From Rubrivirga sp. SAORIC476 (GTDB taxonomy: Bacteria > Bacteroidota > Rhodothermia > Rhodothermales > Rubricoccaceae), in the NCBI RefSeq assembly GCF_002283555.1, contig NZ_MVOI01000015.1, forward strand, positions 210,441-274,440: a stretch of 64,000 nucleotides of DNA. The letters run 5' to 3'. The position numbers were made by a program, and so were the translations under genes. Positions within the stretch are counted from its first letter, which is position 1. Each line of letters opens with the position of its first letter. Below are positions 51,225 to 59,440 of the stretch, one piece after another. The notes under the pieces are model-generated. The model was not told the origin of the DNA. It did no database searches and worked only from the letters and a program-made list of their open reading frames with translations.

Positions 51225-54200
51225 ACCGCACGCCCCCGCCCCGCCCACTCACCCCGACGGTCCCGTGCCCCGCCTCGTCGTCGGCTCCGCTCCGGTCCAC
51301 CCCGATGCGGGCGCGGTCGCGGGGTCCTTCGTGGAGATGGACGGGCACCCTGCCTACCGGATCGACCACGTCGACGGGATGGCGCCGTTCTTCGTCACCG
51401 TCGTCAGCGACGCCGACCACTGGCTGTTCGCGTCGAGCACGGGCGGGCTCACGGCGGGGCGCTGCAGCCCCGACCACGCCCTCTTCCCCTACGAGACGGT
51501 CGACCGCATCCACGACGCGCAGGACCGGACGGGCAGCAAGACCCTCCTGCTCGTCTCGCGGTCTGGCGAGGGGGACGGGGCGTCACAGACCGCCCTCTGG
51601 GAGCCCTTCTCGGACCGGTACGCTGGCCTGTACGCGACCCGCCGGAGCCTGACCAAGACGCTCCGGGGAGACCGTCTCCGCTTCGAGGAGGCCAACGACG
51701 ACCTCGGCCTGACGTTCGCTGTCACCTGGACCACCAGCGAGCGGTTCGGCTTCGTCCGCACCTCCGAGCTGGTCGCTCACGGCGACGCCGCCGTCTCGGT
51801 GCGCGTGCTGGACGGCGTCCAGAACCTCATGCCGTACGGCCTCATCCGTGAGCTTCAGGCAGTCCGCAGCAACCTGGCCGACGCGTACAAGAAGAGCGAA
51901 CTCGTGCCCGACACGACGCTCGGGCTGTTTCTCCTGAGCGCGATCCCGGTCGACCGCGCCGAGCCGAGCGAGGCGCTCAAGGCGACCACCGTCTGGTCGG
52001 CCGGGCTCACGCCCGACGCGGTGCTCCTCTCCGCCCGCCAGCTAGACCGCTTCCGCCTCGGGAAGGCCGTCGAGACCGAGACCGCCGTCCGCGCCGAGCG
52101 CGGGGCGTACTTCGTCGCGGCGACGCTGGCCCTCGCCGCGGGCGAGGCGCAGACCTGGGACCTCGTGGCCGACATCGAGCAGGACGCCGCCGACGTGATC
52201 GCCCTGGCCGACCGCCTCGCAGACCCGGACGCGCTCCACGCGGAGGTCCACGCGGACGTCGAGGCGGGCACAGAGCGGCTCCGCCAGCTCGTCGCGGGCA
52301 CCGACGGCGAGCAGGTCACCGGCGAGCCGATGACCACGGCCCGCCACCGCATGAACGTGCTGTTCAACATCATGCGGGGCGGCGTCTTCGACGAGGGCTA
52401 CAGCGTCGTCCGGGAGGACGTGCGGGCGTACGTCGCCCACCACAACGCGCCGCTGGCGCGCGCCCACGCCGGTCTCTTCGACGCCCTCCCGGAGCGCGTC
52501 ACCATCGAGGCGCTGTACGCGATGGCGGCAGACGCGGGCCCCCAGATGCAGCGCCTCTGCGCGACGTACCTGCCGCTCAGCTTCAGCCGCCGCCACGGCG
52601 ACCCCAGCCGCCCCTGGAACCACTTCTCCATCGACATCAAGACGGACGACGGCGACTGGAAGCGAGGGTACGAGGGCAACTGGCGCGACATCTTCCAGAA
52701 CTGGGAGGCGCTCGGCCGCTCGTACCCCGGCTACCTGGAAGGCATCATCGCGACGTTCGTCAATGCCTCCACGGCCGACGGCTACAACCCGTACCGCATC
52801 ACGGACGAGGGCATCGACTGGGAGACCATCGAGCCCGACGACCCGTGGTCGTACATCGGCTACTGGGGCGATCACCAGCTGATCTACCTGCTCCGGTTGC
52901 TTGTGCTGTCGCGTCAGCACCACCCCGGAAGGCTGGAAGGGCTCCTCTCGCGGCGCCTCTTCAGCTACGCCAACGTCCCGTACCGCATCAAGCCGTACGC
53001 CGACCTGCTCCGCGATCCGCACGACACGGTCGTGTTCGACGCCGACCTGGAGGCGGAGATCGAGCGCCGCGTGCGCGCGGTCGGGGCGGACGGCAAGCTG
53101 CTCTGGGACGCCGACGGCGAGGTCCGCCTCGTGACGCTCGCCGAGAAGCTCCTGGTGCCCGTGCTCGCCAAGCTGACCAATCTGATCCCCGAGGGCGGCG
53201 TCTGGATGAACACCCAGCGGCCCGAGTGGAACGACGCCAACAACGCCCTCGTGGGCTACGGCGTCTCGATGGTGACGCTGTTCGCGCTCCGTCGCATGCT
53301 GGACGTCCTGCGCGACCTCTTCGAGGCCGCGCCCGACGACGCCGTCGAGCTCTCGGCCGAGGTGGCGGACCTGCTGGACGCCGTCTCGCGTGCGTTCGCC
53401 GACCACGCCGCGCTCACTGACCGCGCGCTCACCGACGCCGAGCGCAAGCGAGTCGTGGACGCGCTCGGCGAGGCGGGCTCCGCCTACCGCGAGGCGCTCT
53501 ATGCGACCGGGCTTTCCGGCGACGTCCGCACCGTGCCGGTGGCCGCCGTCCGCACCCTGATGGACCGCGCGCAGGCGGTCGCGGACCACACCATCGCGGT
53601 CAACCGCCGCGACGACGGCCTCTTCCATGCCTACAACCTGATGTCGGCGCAGGGCGACGGGGTCTCGGTCGGGCACCTCTACCCGATGCTGGAGGGCCAG
53701 GTGGCCGCGCTCGACGCGGGCATCCTCTCGCCCGAGGACTCGCTCGATACGCTGGAGGCGCTCCGCGCGAGCGCCATCTACCGTCCCGATCAGCACAGTT
53801 ACCGCCTCTACCCGGACCGCGAGCTTCCCTCCTTCCTCGACAAGAACAACGTCCCGGCGGACGCGGTCGCGGCGTCTCCCCTCCTCCAGGCGCTGCTCGC
53901 CGACGGCGACCGGTCGCTGGTCGTGCGCGACGTGCGCGGCGGCGTCCACTTCAACGGCGCCTTCCGCAACAAGACGGACGTACAGGCGGCGCTCGACGCC
54001 CTTCGCCACACAGGCCGCGCGGTGACCGAGGCGGACGCCCGGCAGGTCCTCGAGGCCTTCGAGGCCGTCTTCGACCACCGGTCCTACACCGGCCGCTCCG
54101 GCACCTTCTTCGGCTATGAGGGCCTGGGCAGCATCTACTGGCACATGGTCTCCAAGCTGGCGCTCGCCACGCTGGAGACCGCCCTCCGCGCCCACGACGA

Positions 54201-54732
54201 CGGCGCCGATGGCGACGTGCTCCAGCGGCTCGGCGATGCGTACTACGACATTCGCGCCGGGCTGGGCGTCGCCAAGACGCCTGCCGAGTACGGCGCCTTC
54301 CCGGCCGACGCGTACTCCCACACGCCCGGTCACGCGGGAGCCAAGCAGCCCGGCATGACGGGCCAGGTCAAGGAGGACATCCTGTGCCGCTGGGGCGAGT
54401 TGGGTGTCCGCATCGAGGACGGCCAGATCGCCTTCCGCCCGGTCCTCCTGCGCGCCGACGAGTTCCTGACGGCTCCGATGACGTTCTCGTTCGTCGACGT
54501 GCACGGTCAGAGCCAGACGCTCGACCTGGGCATGGGGCAGCTCGGGTTCACGTACTGCCAGATGCCGGTCATCTACCGCCGCGCCGAAACGTCGGCGCTC
54601 CGCATCGTCGGCGCGGACGGGAGCGTGACGGAGATCGACGGCGACGCGCTCTCGCCGGAGATCAGCGCCGAGGTCTTCGGCCGCTCCGGCGCCTACGTCC
54701 GCATCGAGGTGGACCTCCATCCCACCCGCTGA
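51208..54732 (+). CDS. Large beta-glucan phosphorylase-like enzyme (clan GH-Q; GH149/GH161/GH94-like)
   Basis: A 1174-residue cytoplasmic protein without signal peptide. ATG 51208 overlaps the preceding gene by 17 bp (GTG 51265 is an alternative). An N-terminal beta-sandwich region (to about residue 330) precedes an alpha/alpha barrel. 'YEGNWRDIFQNWEALGRSYP' and 'GYWGDHQLIYLLRLL' are barrel segments; 'NTQRPEWNDANNALVGYGVS' carries the Trp-Asn-Asp motif whose Asp (D676) matches the general acid of GH94 phosphorylases; 'PGMTGQVKEDILCRWGELG' near the end resembles the phosphate/TG region. Size fits GH149/GH161 beta-1,3-glucan phosphorylases better than ~800-residue cellobiose phosphorylases. It would release glucose 1-phosphate from imported oligosaccharides. 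Confidence 0.7.
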   Translation: MSATSRPHAPAPPTHPDGPVPRLVVGSAPVHPDAGAVAGSFVEMDGHPAYRIDHVDGMAPFFVTVVSDADHWLFASSTGGLTAGRCSPDHALFPYETVDRIHDAQDRTGSKTLLLVSRSGEGDGASQTALWEPFSDRYAGLYATRRSLTKTLRGDRLRFEEANDDLGLTFAVTWTTSERFGFVRTSELVAHGDAAVSVRVLDGVQNLMPYGLIRELQAVRSNLADAYKKSELVPDTTLGLFLLSAIPVDRAEPSEALKATTVWSAGLTPDAVLLSARQLDRFRLGKAVETETAVRAERGAYFVAATLALAAGEAQTWDLVADIEQDAADVIALADRLADPDALHAEVHADVEAGTERLRQLVAGTDGEQVTGEPMTTARHRMNVLFNIMRGGVFDEGYSVVREDVRAYVAHHNAPLARAHAGLFDALPERVTIEALYAMAADAGPQMQRLCATYLPLSFSRRHGDPSRPWNHFSIDIKTDDGDWKRGYEGNWRDIFQNWEALGRSYPGYLEGIIATFVNASTADGYNPYRITDEGIDWETIEPDDPWSYIGYWGDHQLIYLLRLLVLSRQHHPGRLEGLLSRRLFSYANVPYRIKPYADLLRDPHDTVVFDADLEAEIERRVRAVGADGKLLWDADGEVRLVTLAEKLLVPVLAKLTNLIPEGGVWMNTQRPEWNDANNALVGYGVSMVTLFALRRMLDVLRDLFEAAPDDAVELSAEVADLLDAVSRAFADHAALTDRALTDAERKRVVDALGEAGSAYREALYATGLSGDVRTVPVAAVRTLMDRAQAVADHTIAVNRRDDGLFHAYNLMSAQGDGVSVGHLYPMLEGQVAALDAGILSPEDSLDTLEALRASAIYRPDQHSYRLYPDRELPSFLDKNNVPADAVAASPLLQALLADGDRSLVVRDVRGGVHFNGAFRNKTDVQAALDALRHTGRAVTEADARQVLEAFEAVFDHRSYTGRSGTFFGYEGLGSIYWHMVSKLALATLETALRAHDDGADGDVLQRLGDAYYDIRAGLGVAKTPAEYGAFPADAYSHTPGHAGAKQPGMTGQVKEDILCRWGELGVRIEDGQIAFRPVLLRADEFLTAPMTFSFVDVHGQSQTLDLGMGQLGFTYCQMPVIYRRAETSALRIVGADGSVTEIDGDALSPEISAEVFGRSGAYVRIEVDLHPTR

Positions 54733-54737
54733 GCCGC

Positions 54738-54771
54738 CCGCCTCGGGCGCTCTGCGGGGGCACCGAGGCGG
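54738..54771. terminator. GCCTCGG/CCGAGGC hairpin between convergent glucan operons
   Basis: A perfect 9-bp inverted repeat (CCGCCTCGG at 54738-54746, CCGAGGCGG at 54763-54771) with a 16-nt loop fills the 48-bp gap between the convergent stops of the phosphorylase-like and GH16 genes. It belongs to the same family as the hairpins at 29590 and 42319 and can serve both directions. Confidence 0.65.
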
Positions 54772-54780
54772 ACCGCCCCC

Positions 54781-55632
54781 CTACGCGTCGCGCTTGTAGA
54801 CCCGGACGTAGTCGACCTGCATCGACTGTGGGAAGACGGTCGTCGCGTCCGGCGGGCCAGGCAGGTTGCCGCCCACGGCCACGTTCAGGATCATGTGGAA
54901 GGCGTGGTCGAACGGCGCCGCCGGGTCGTCGCTGCCGGTGGTGTACCAGTCGTCGGAGGTCTGCGTCTGGTAGAGCACGTTGTTGACGTACCACCGGATC
55001 TCGCCCTCCTCCCATTCGAGGGCGAACACGAAGAAGTCGTCGGCGAAGGTGCCTGCGGCGAGCTGGAATTCGTCCCCGGAGAACACGTTGCCCGGGAAGG
55101 GCGCGCCGTAGTGGAGCGTGCCGAACACCTCGTCCGGACGGCTGCCGATGTTCTCCATGATGTCGATCTCGCCGCTGGCGGCCCACCCGCCGTAGGTGTC
55201 CTCGCTGAAGAACATCCAGATGGCGGGCCACAGGCCCTGCGTCTCGGGCAGCTTGGCCTTGATCTCGAAGCGCCCGTACGTCCAGTCGGCCTTGCCGTCG
55301 GTCGTCATCCGGGTGGACGTGTATGCGCCCTCCCCTTCCTCGCGCGCCGTGATGGTCAGCAGCCCGTCGGCGACTGTGTAGTTGTCCGGCGTGTAGACCT
55401 GGAGTTCGTTGTTGCCCCAGCCGCACAGGTTGGGGCAGCCGTCGCCGAGTTGGAGAGTCCACTTCGAGCCGTCCAGCGTGGTCCCGTCGAACTCGTCGGC
55501 CCAGACGAGCGACCAGCCCGCGGGCGTCGCCTCAGGGTCCGGGATCACCTGATCCACCGAGTTGTCGCAGCCGGACGCGGTGCCCAGCAGGATCAGGCCG
55601 AAGAGCGCGGGGCGGAAGAAGGCGGACGACAT
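54781..55632 (-). CDS. GH16 beta-glucanase (laminarinase-like) lipoprotein
   Basis: A 283-residue lipoprotein (signal 'LILLGTASGC') with one GH16 jelly-roll domain. 'WSLVWADEFDGTTLDGSKW' opens, 'CGWGNNELQVYTPDN' and 'YGRFEIKAKLPETQGLWPAI' follow, and the catalytic motif is 'GEIDIMENIG' with nucleophile E155, D157 and acid/base E160. 'AFHMILNVAVGGNLPG' and 'MQVDYVRVYKRD' close the domain. The beta-bulge form ExDIxE and the WPA segment are typical of laminarinases (endo-beta-1,3(4)-glucanases). It would cut the polymer at the cell surface. Confidence 0.94.
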   Translation of the reverse strand: MSSAFFRPALFGLILLGTASGCDNSVDQVIPDPEATPAGWSLVWADEFDGTTLDGSKWTLQLGDGCPNLCGWGNNELQVYTPDNYTVADGLLTITAREEGEGAYTSTRMTTDGKADWTYGRFEIKAKLPETQGLWPAIWMFFSEDTYGGWAASGEIDIMENIGSRPDEVFGTLHYGAPFPGNVFSGDEFQLAAGTFADDFFVFALEWEEGEIRWYVNNVLYQTQTSDDWYTTGSDDPAAPFDHAFHMILNVAVGGNLPGPPDATTVFPQSMQVDYVRVYKRDA

Positions 55633-55671
55633 GGAGACAGAAGAATCGTGGATCAGGAAGAACGCCGTCGG

Positions 55672-57087
55672 CTAGCGTGCGGCCGTCTCGGGCAGGCGGC
55701 CGACGTGGAACGGAAGGTTGGCGGTCGCGACGTTGCCGTTGCCGTCGTACACGTAGACGAACATGCGGTACGGGCCCTCAAGACGCGGCGCGCGGATCGT
55801 GAGCGCTCCGCTGTCTCGGCGGACGACGTCGAGGCGGACGGCGTCCGGACGCGTCTCCGCATCGCCACCCGCGCGAATGTCGGTGCTCTCGGGAAGCAGT
55901 TCCCACTCGTAGCGGAGCTCGTCGCCGTCCGGGTCGGTGACCGTCGCCTCGAAGGCGACCTGGCTGCGAGGGTCGACGAAGACGCTCGCGTACCGGTCCT
56001 GGCCGTTGGCCGTGTAGGCGGTGAGGCTGGGCGCGCGGTTCTCAGGGTAGGCACCGGTCCAGAGGTACTGGAGTTCGTCCAGCACCTCGGTCTCGTACCC
56101 GCCCGGCGTGAAGATGCCGTACCAGGTCGGCGTGGTCTCCTGCTTGTCGCCCCAGAGGAAGGCATACGAGCCGATGCAGGAGACGGGGTCGGCGGCGATG
56201 CCACGCTCGTAGCGGATGCGGTACATCTGCGCTTTCTCATGACTGGTCTGCTCGATGGGCACGCCCCATGCGGTCTTGGGCACCTCCCAGTGGCCATCCG
56301 GACCCCACTCGGCGATCACGTACGGTCCGTCCCAGCCCGCGCGCCGAAGCTGCACGCCGACGCTCGGCCCTTCGTACCCATACGAGCGGAGATCACTCGT
56401 GCCCCCCACCAGCTCACCATAGGTGTTGATGCCGTACACATCGATGGCCGGCGCCCGCTCCATGATCAGCTGCACCTCGGCCACGTCCAGCCCGGCGGTG
56501 ACGTGCATCACGGGATGGTTCGGGTCCTCCTCGTGGATCATCTCCGCGATGTCGTTGAGCGCGTCCCACACCTTGAAGTCGGTGTAGAAGAGGTCGTTCT
56601 CGTTCCCCAGCCCCCACATCAGAATGGCCGGGTGGTCCTTGTACTCGCGAACGACCTCGCGGAACTGCGCCAGTTGCGCGGCGACGGCACGCCCGTCGTT
56701 GTAGTCGAACCCCTGGCGCTCCTGCCCCGCCCACAGGCCGAAGACGACCGATAGCCCGCGCTCATGCGCGGCGTCGAGGATCCCGATGGCCTCGCCGGCG
56801 CCCCACGTGCGGATCGAGTTGGCGCCCGCCGCGACGGCCTCGTCCAGGTAGGTCACGCCGCCGACGCCGCGGATGTAGTAGGGCTCTCCGCCCCGAAGCA
56901 GCGTCCAGGACCCGTCCTCGCCCTGCTGAAGCTCCACCGGGATCGCGCCCTCGAAGCGCGGGCCGCTCTCGATGACGCCGGAGGACGCGGGCCGCTCTGT
57001 CGTGGAACGGTCGTCGCGCTCCTGGGCCTGTGCGGGGGGGAGCGCCAGGACGAGAGCGAGAACGAGGAAGAAGGGAGCGTGTCGCAT
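55672..57087 (-). CDS. Clan-A glycoside hydrolase with Ig-like domain (paralogue of 49863)
   Basis: A 471-residue exported protein with a Sec signal peptide ending 'PPAQAQ'. The TIM barrel has the acid/base in 'ILMWGLGNENDLF' (E163) and the nucleophile in 'YVIAEWGPDGHWEV' (E260); 'GYEGPSVGVQLRRAGWDGP' and 'AFLWGDKQETTPTWYGIF' are shared with the plus-strand paralogue. The C-terminal ~110 residues form an Ig-like domain ('EATVTDPDGDELRYEWELLP', 'YRMFVYVYDGNGNVATANLP'). A GH158-type endo-beta-1,3-glucanase is a good candidate. Unlike its paralogue it lacks a lipobox, so the two should act in different places. It is 39 bp upstream of the GH16 gene. Confidence 0.83.
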   Translation of the reverse strand: MRHAPFFLVLALVLALPPAQAQERDDRSTTERPASSGVIESGPRFEGAIPVELQQGEDGSWTLLRGGEPYYIRGVGGVTYLDEAVAAGANSIRTWGAGEAIGILDAAHERGLSVVFGLWAGQERQGFDYNDGRAVAAQLAQFREVVREYKDHPAILMWGLGNENDLFYTDFKVWDALNDIAEMIHEEDPNHPVMHVTAGLDVAEVQLIMERAPAIDVYGINTYGELVGGTSDLRSYGYEGPSVGVQLRRAGWDGPYVIAEWGPDGHWEVPKTAWGVPIEQTSHEKAQMYRIRYERGIAADPVSCIGSYAFLWGDKQETTPTWYGIFTPGGYETEVLDELQYLWTGAYPENRAPSLTAYTANGQDRYASVFVDPRSQVAFEATVTDPDGDELRYEWELLPESTDIRAGGDAETRPDAVRLDVVRRDSGALTIRAPRLEGPYRMFVYVYDGNGNVATANLPFHVGRLPETAAR

Positions 57088-57120
57088 GACAGGAGGGGCG
57101 GAGTTGACCGGGCGGGGAGA

Positions 57121-58404
57121 CTACTCGGCGCGGACGAGGCGGAGGTTGTCGATCAGGACCTCGCCCGCGTCATCCAGGAAGAAGACGAGCTCCTTGAGGT
57201 TGCTGAGGTCGGCGCCATTCTGGAAGGCCGGTAGGTTGCCGACGGTCGCCGGAGCCGCGGCCAGCTCGCGCCCTCCGCCACGCAGTTCCGAGAACGGGAT
57301 CGTGACGGTCTGCCACTCGCTCGTGAACCGACCCGAGGCGACGAAGCGGCCGTCGAGGATGATCTGCGAGAGCTGGCGGTTGTAGTCCTCCAGCGCGACG
57401 CGGACCGGGAGTTGGGACGACGTGCCGGATGGCAACCGTACGTCGAACTGGATCGCCGCGCCGGCCGCGACCGGCGTCATGTCGATGGGGTACCACTTGT
57501 CCCAGCTCACGCCCATCGCGCCCTCGTAGCACTGCGGGTCGGTAACATCCCACCGGAGGCGGAGCGCCGTCTCCCCCTGCGAGGGATCCGCCGAGGTGGG
57601 CTCGATCGACTGGCAGGCATCGGTGACGAGGCCCCACCCGTCGTCGTTGATGAAGGCGTCGCCGAAGAGCTGGATCGGGAGCGCGGTCGGGTCGGGGCGG
57701 AGGTCGACGGTGATCCACGGCTCCAGCGGCGGCTCCTCGTAGAAGACCAGCTGGATGTCGTCGATGTAGATGCTGCCCGACTGCTGGAGCTCGAACATGA
57801 GCTGCTTGACGTTGGTCGGGTCGAGGTTCTCGACCTCCAGGTCGAACGCCGACAGCGGCACCGTGACCGTCTGCCACTCCTCGTCGATGAAGGTCCGCTC
57901 GAAGTAGCGGTTGGCGGTGTAGGCGAACCCCATGCCCCCGGAGTAGTCCTCCAGCGTCAGCACGATGGGGAGGCCGAACATCCGCCCTTCCTTCGCGCGG
58001 ACGCGCATCTGGATGGCCGCGTACGGGAGGATCTCCGAGATGTCCTTGCCCACCCAGTTGTCCCAGCCGAAGCCGAGGCCTGCCCACTTGCACCCCTCCG
58101 CACCGCGGTCCCAGGAGACGGCCACGGCCCGCTGCCCGTCGTAGACCACGTCGGACGTGACCTCGCCCTGCGTGCAGTTGGCGTCGTCCTGGAACCAGAC
58201 CGTGTCGTCGTTCTGATCCGCGAAGATGGACGGCTCGACGGCCAGCGCCAGCGTCCGGGGCCGCTCGGGGGCTGCGACCGGCTCGAAGCCATCGTAGAGG
58301 GTCGCCGTCTGGAACTGGACGCAGCCGGAACTGAGGAGCCCGACGACCAGAAGGGCGAGCGCGGAGAAAGAGAGACGGCGATCAGGCATGGCAGGGGTAC
58401 GCAT
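57121..58404 (-). CDS. Surface lipoprotein with two CBM-like beta-sandwich domains
   Basis: A 427-residue lipoprotein ('LLVVGLLSSGC'). The mature part is a tandem duplication of a galactose-binding/CBM11-like jelly roll: repeat one has 'AIQMRVRAKEGRMFGLPIVL', 'EWQTVTVPLSAFDLE' and 'GSIYIDDIQLVF'; repeat two has 'AIQFDVRLPSGTSSQLPVRV', 'EWQTVTIPFSELRGGG' and 'GEVLIDNLRLVRAE'. Both contain 'WDKWYPIDM'/'WDNWVGKDI' aromatic loops that could grip a glucan chain. It probably binds the polymer at the surface, like SusE/F or SGBP proteins. ATG 58404 overlaps the upstream stop (TGATG). Confidence 0.75.
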   Translation of the reverse strand: MRTPAMPDRRLSFSALALLVVGLLSSGCVQFQTATLYDGFEPVAAPERPRTLALAVEPSIFADQNDDTVWFQDDANCTQGEVTSDVVYDGQRAVAVSWDRGAEGCKWAGLGFGWDNWVGKDISEILPYAAIQMRVRAKEGRMFGLPIVLTLEDYSGGMGFAYTANRYFERTFIDEEWQTVTVPLSAFDLEVENLDPTNVKQLMFELQQSGSIYIDDIQLVFYEEPPLEPWITVDLRPDPTALPIQLFGDAFINDDGWGLVTDACQSIEPTSADPSQGETALRLRWDVTDPQCYEGAMGVSWDKWYPIDMTPVAAGAAIQFDVRLPSGTSSQLPVRVALEDYNRQLSQIILDGRFVASGRFTSEWQTVTIPFSELRGGGRELAAAPATVGNLPAFQNGADLSNLKELVFFLDDAGEVLIDNLRLVRAE

Positions 58405-59432
58405 CAGAGCTCCAGCGGGCCGCCCGAGGTGAACGTGATGTAGTCGATCCCGAACGCGACCTGGAGTGGCGTCGAGGGCTGGGCGTTGTTGTCAGAGATG
58501 AGAACGACGCGCACCCCGACGATGTTGGCCGCCTGCTCCTGCGTGATGCCTCCGTCGCCGATCTCGCTCACGGGCTTGCTGAAGAGCCTCCAGCCCTCGA
58601 AGTCGACGGGGATGTCCCCGAACGGCACCGCCAAGTCGCGGTCGAGCTCGTAGGCCCCGGTCCCGTTGGCGTCCACGATCAGCTGGATGACGGCGATCGT
58701 GTAATCGGTGCCGTAGCCGCGGAGCAGGAAGTTGAAGTACAGGTCTTCCGGGACCGTCGTCGGGACCGGGAAGAGGCCGTTGCCGTCCGGCCGGATGTCG
58801 ATCAAGCCCACGAAGAAGTTGCGGGTGCCGCCCGACGGGGGCTCGGTGCCTCGAAGCACGAAGTAGCCATCTCCCTGCCCAGGGGCAAATTCGGCCGTGA
58901 TGCCCGCGTTTTGGAATTCGAACTCGAAGTTGCCGATGGAGATGTTCTCGCCGCCCTCGAAGTCTGCGAACACGTTGCCCGGGTAGGTCCGCGGGGAGAC
59001 CACCTCGACCGTCGTCCGGAGCGTGTCGGTTTCCTCCGACGGGACGAACAGCGCCACGTCCACCGTCTCGTCCTTGAAGAAGGGGAGCTCGGTAGTCCCG
59101 CCGTTCCAAGTCGCGTTGGTGGCGTCGAGCACGTTCGAGAAGCCCTCGATCCGCTTGACGGCGCCGCTCTCCTGGCCGGTGATCAGCAGGACCCACGCGG
59201 CCTGCTTGTTGAAGGTGGCCGAGAACGCGACATCTTCGCCCCCGGCGAAGTCCACGGTCGGCTGGGACGCCGCGACGGGTTCGACGAAGTTGAAGTCGCC
59301 GAAGCGGTCGGTGAGGTTGGGCCCGGCCGGGTCGGTGAGGTGGTCGCAGCCCGCGGCCCCGACGCCGACGACGAGCGCCAGCATGGCGGCTCGGAGCGTC
59401 CGGGAGGAGAGGGTGTGGGAGTGAGACATCAT
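58404..59432 (-). CDS. Putative glycan-binding lipoprotein
   Basis: A 342-residue lipoprotein (signal 'LALVVGVGAAGC'). The first third is an Ig-like domain ('PTVDFAGGEDVAFSATFNKQ', 'AAWVLLITGQESGAVKRIEG'), the rest a beta-rich CBM-like domain ('DFEGGENISIGNFEFEFQNA', 'YFNFLLRGYGTDYTIAVIQL', 'LQVAFGIDYITFTSG'). It resembles surface glycan-binding lipoproteins encoded next to outer-membrane channels in Bacteroidota glycan loci, but I cannot name a family. It is translationally coupled to the following CBM-like lipoprotein, and lies 8 bp after the beta-barrel gene. Confidence 0.65.
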   Translation of the reverse strand: MMSHSHTLSSRTLRAAMLALVVGVGAAGCDHLTDPAGPNLTDRFGDFNFVEPVAASQPTVDFAGGEDVAFSATFNKQAAWVLLITGQESGAVKRIEGFSNVLDATNATWNGGTTELPFFKDETVDVALFVPSEETDTLRTTVEVVSPRTYPGNVFADFEGGENISIGNFEFEFQNAGITAEFAPGQGDGYFVLRGTEPPSGGTRNFFVGLIDIRPDGNGLFPVPTTVPEDLYFNFLLRGYGTDYTIAVIQLIVDANGTGAYELDRDLAVPFGDIPVDFEGWRLFSKPVSEIGDGGITQEQAANIVGVRVVLISDNNAQPSTPLQVAFGIDYITFTSGGPLEL

Positions 59433-59440
59433 CGGACGGG

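Noticed and set aside
52042..54720. 892-codon minus-strand frame antisense to the phosphorylase-like gene
   Set aside because: No domain pattern is visible; composition is that of a shadow frame, while the plus frame has coherent motifs throughout.
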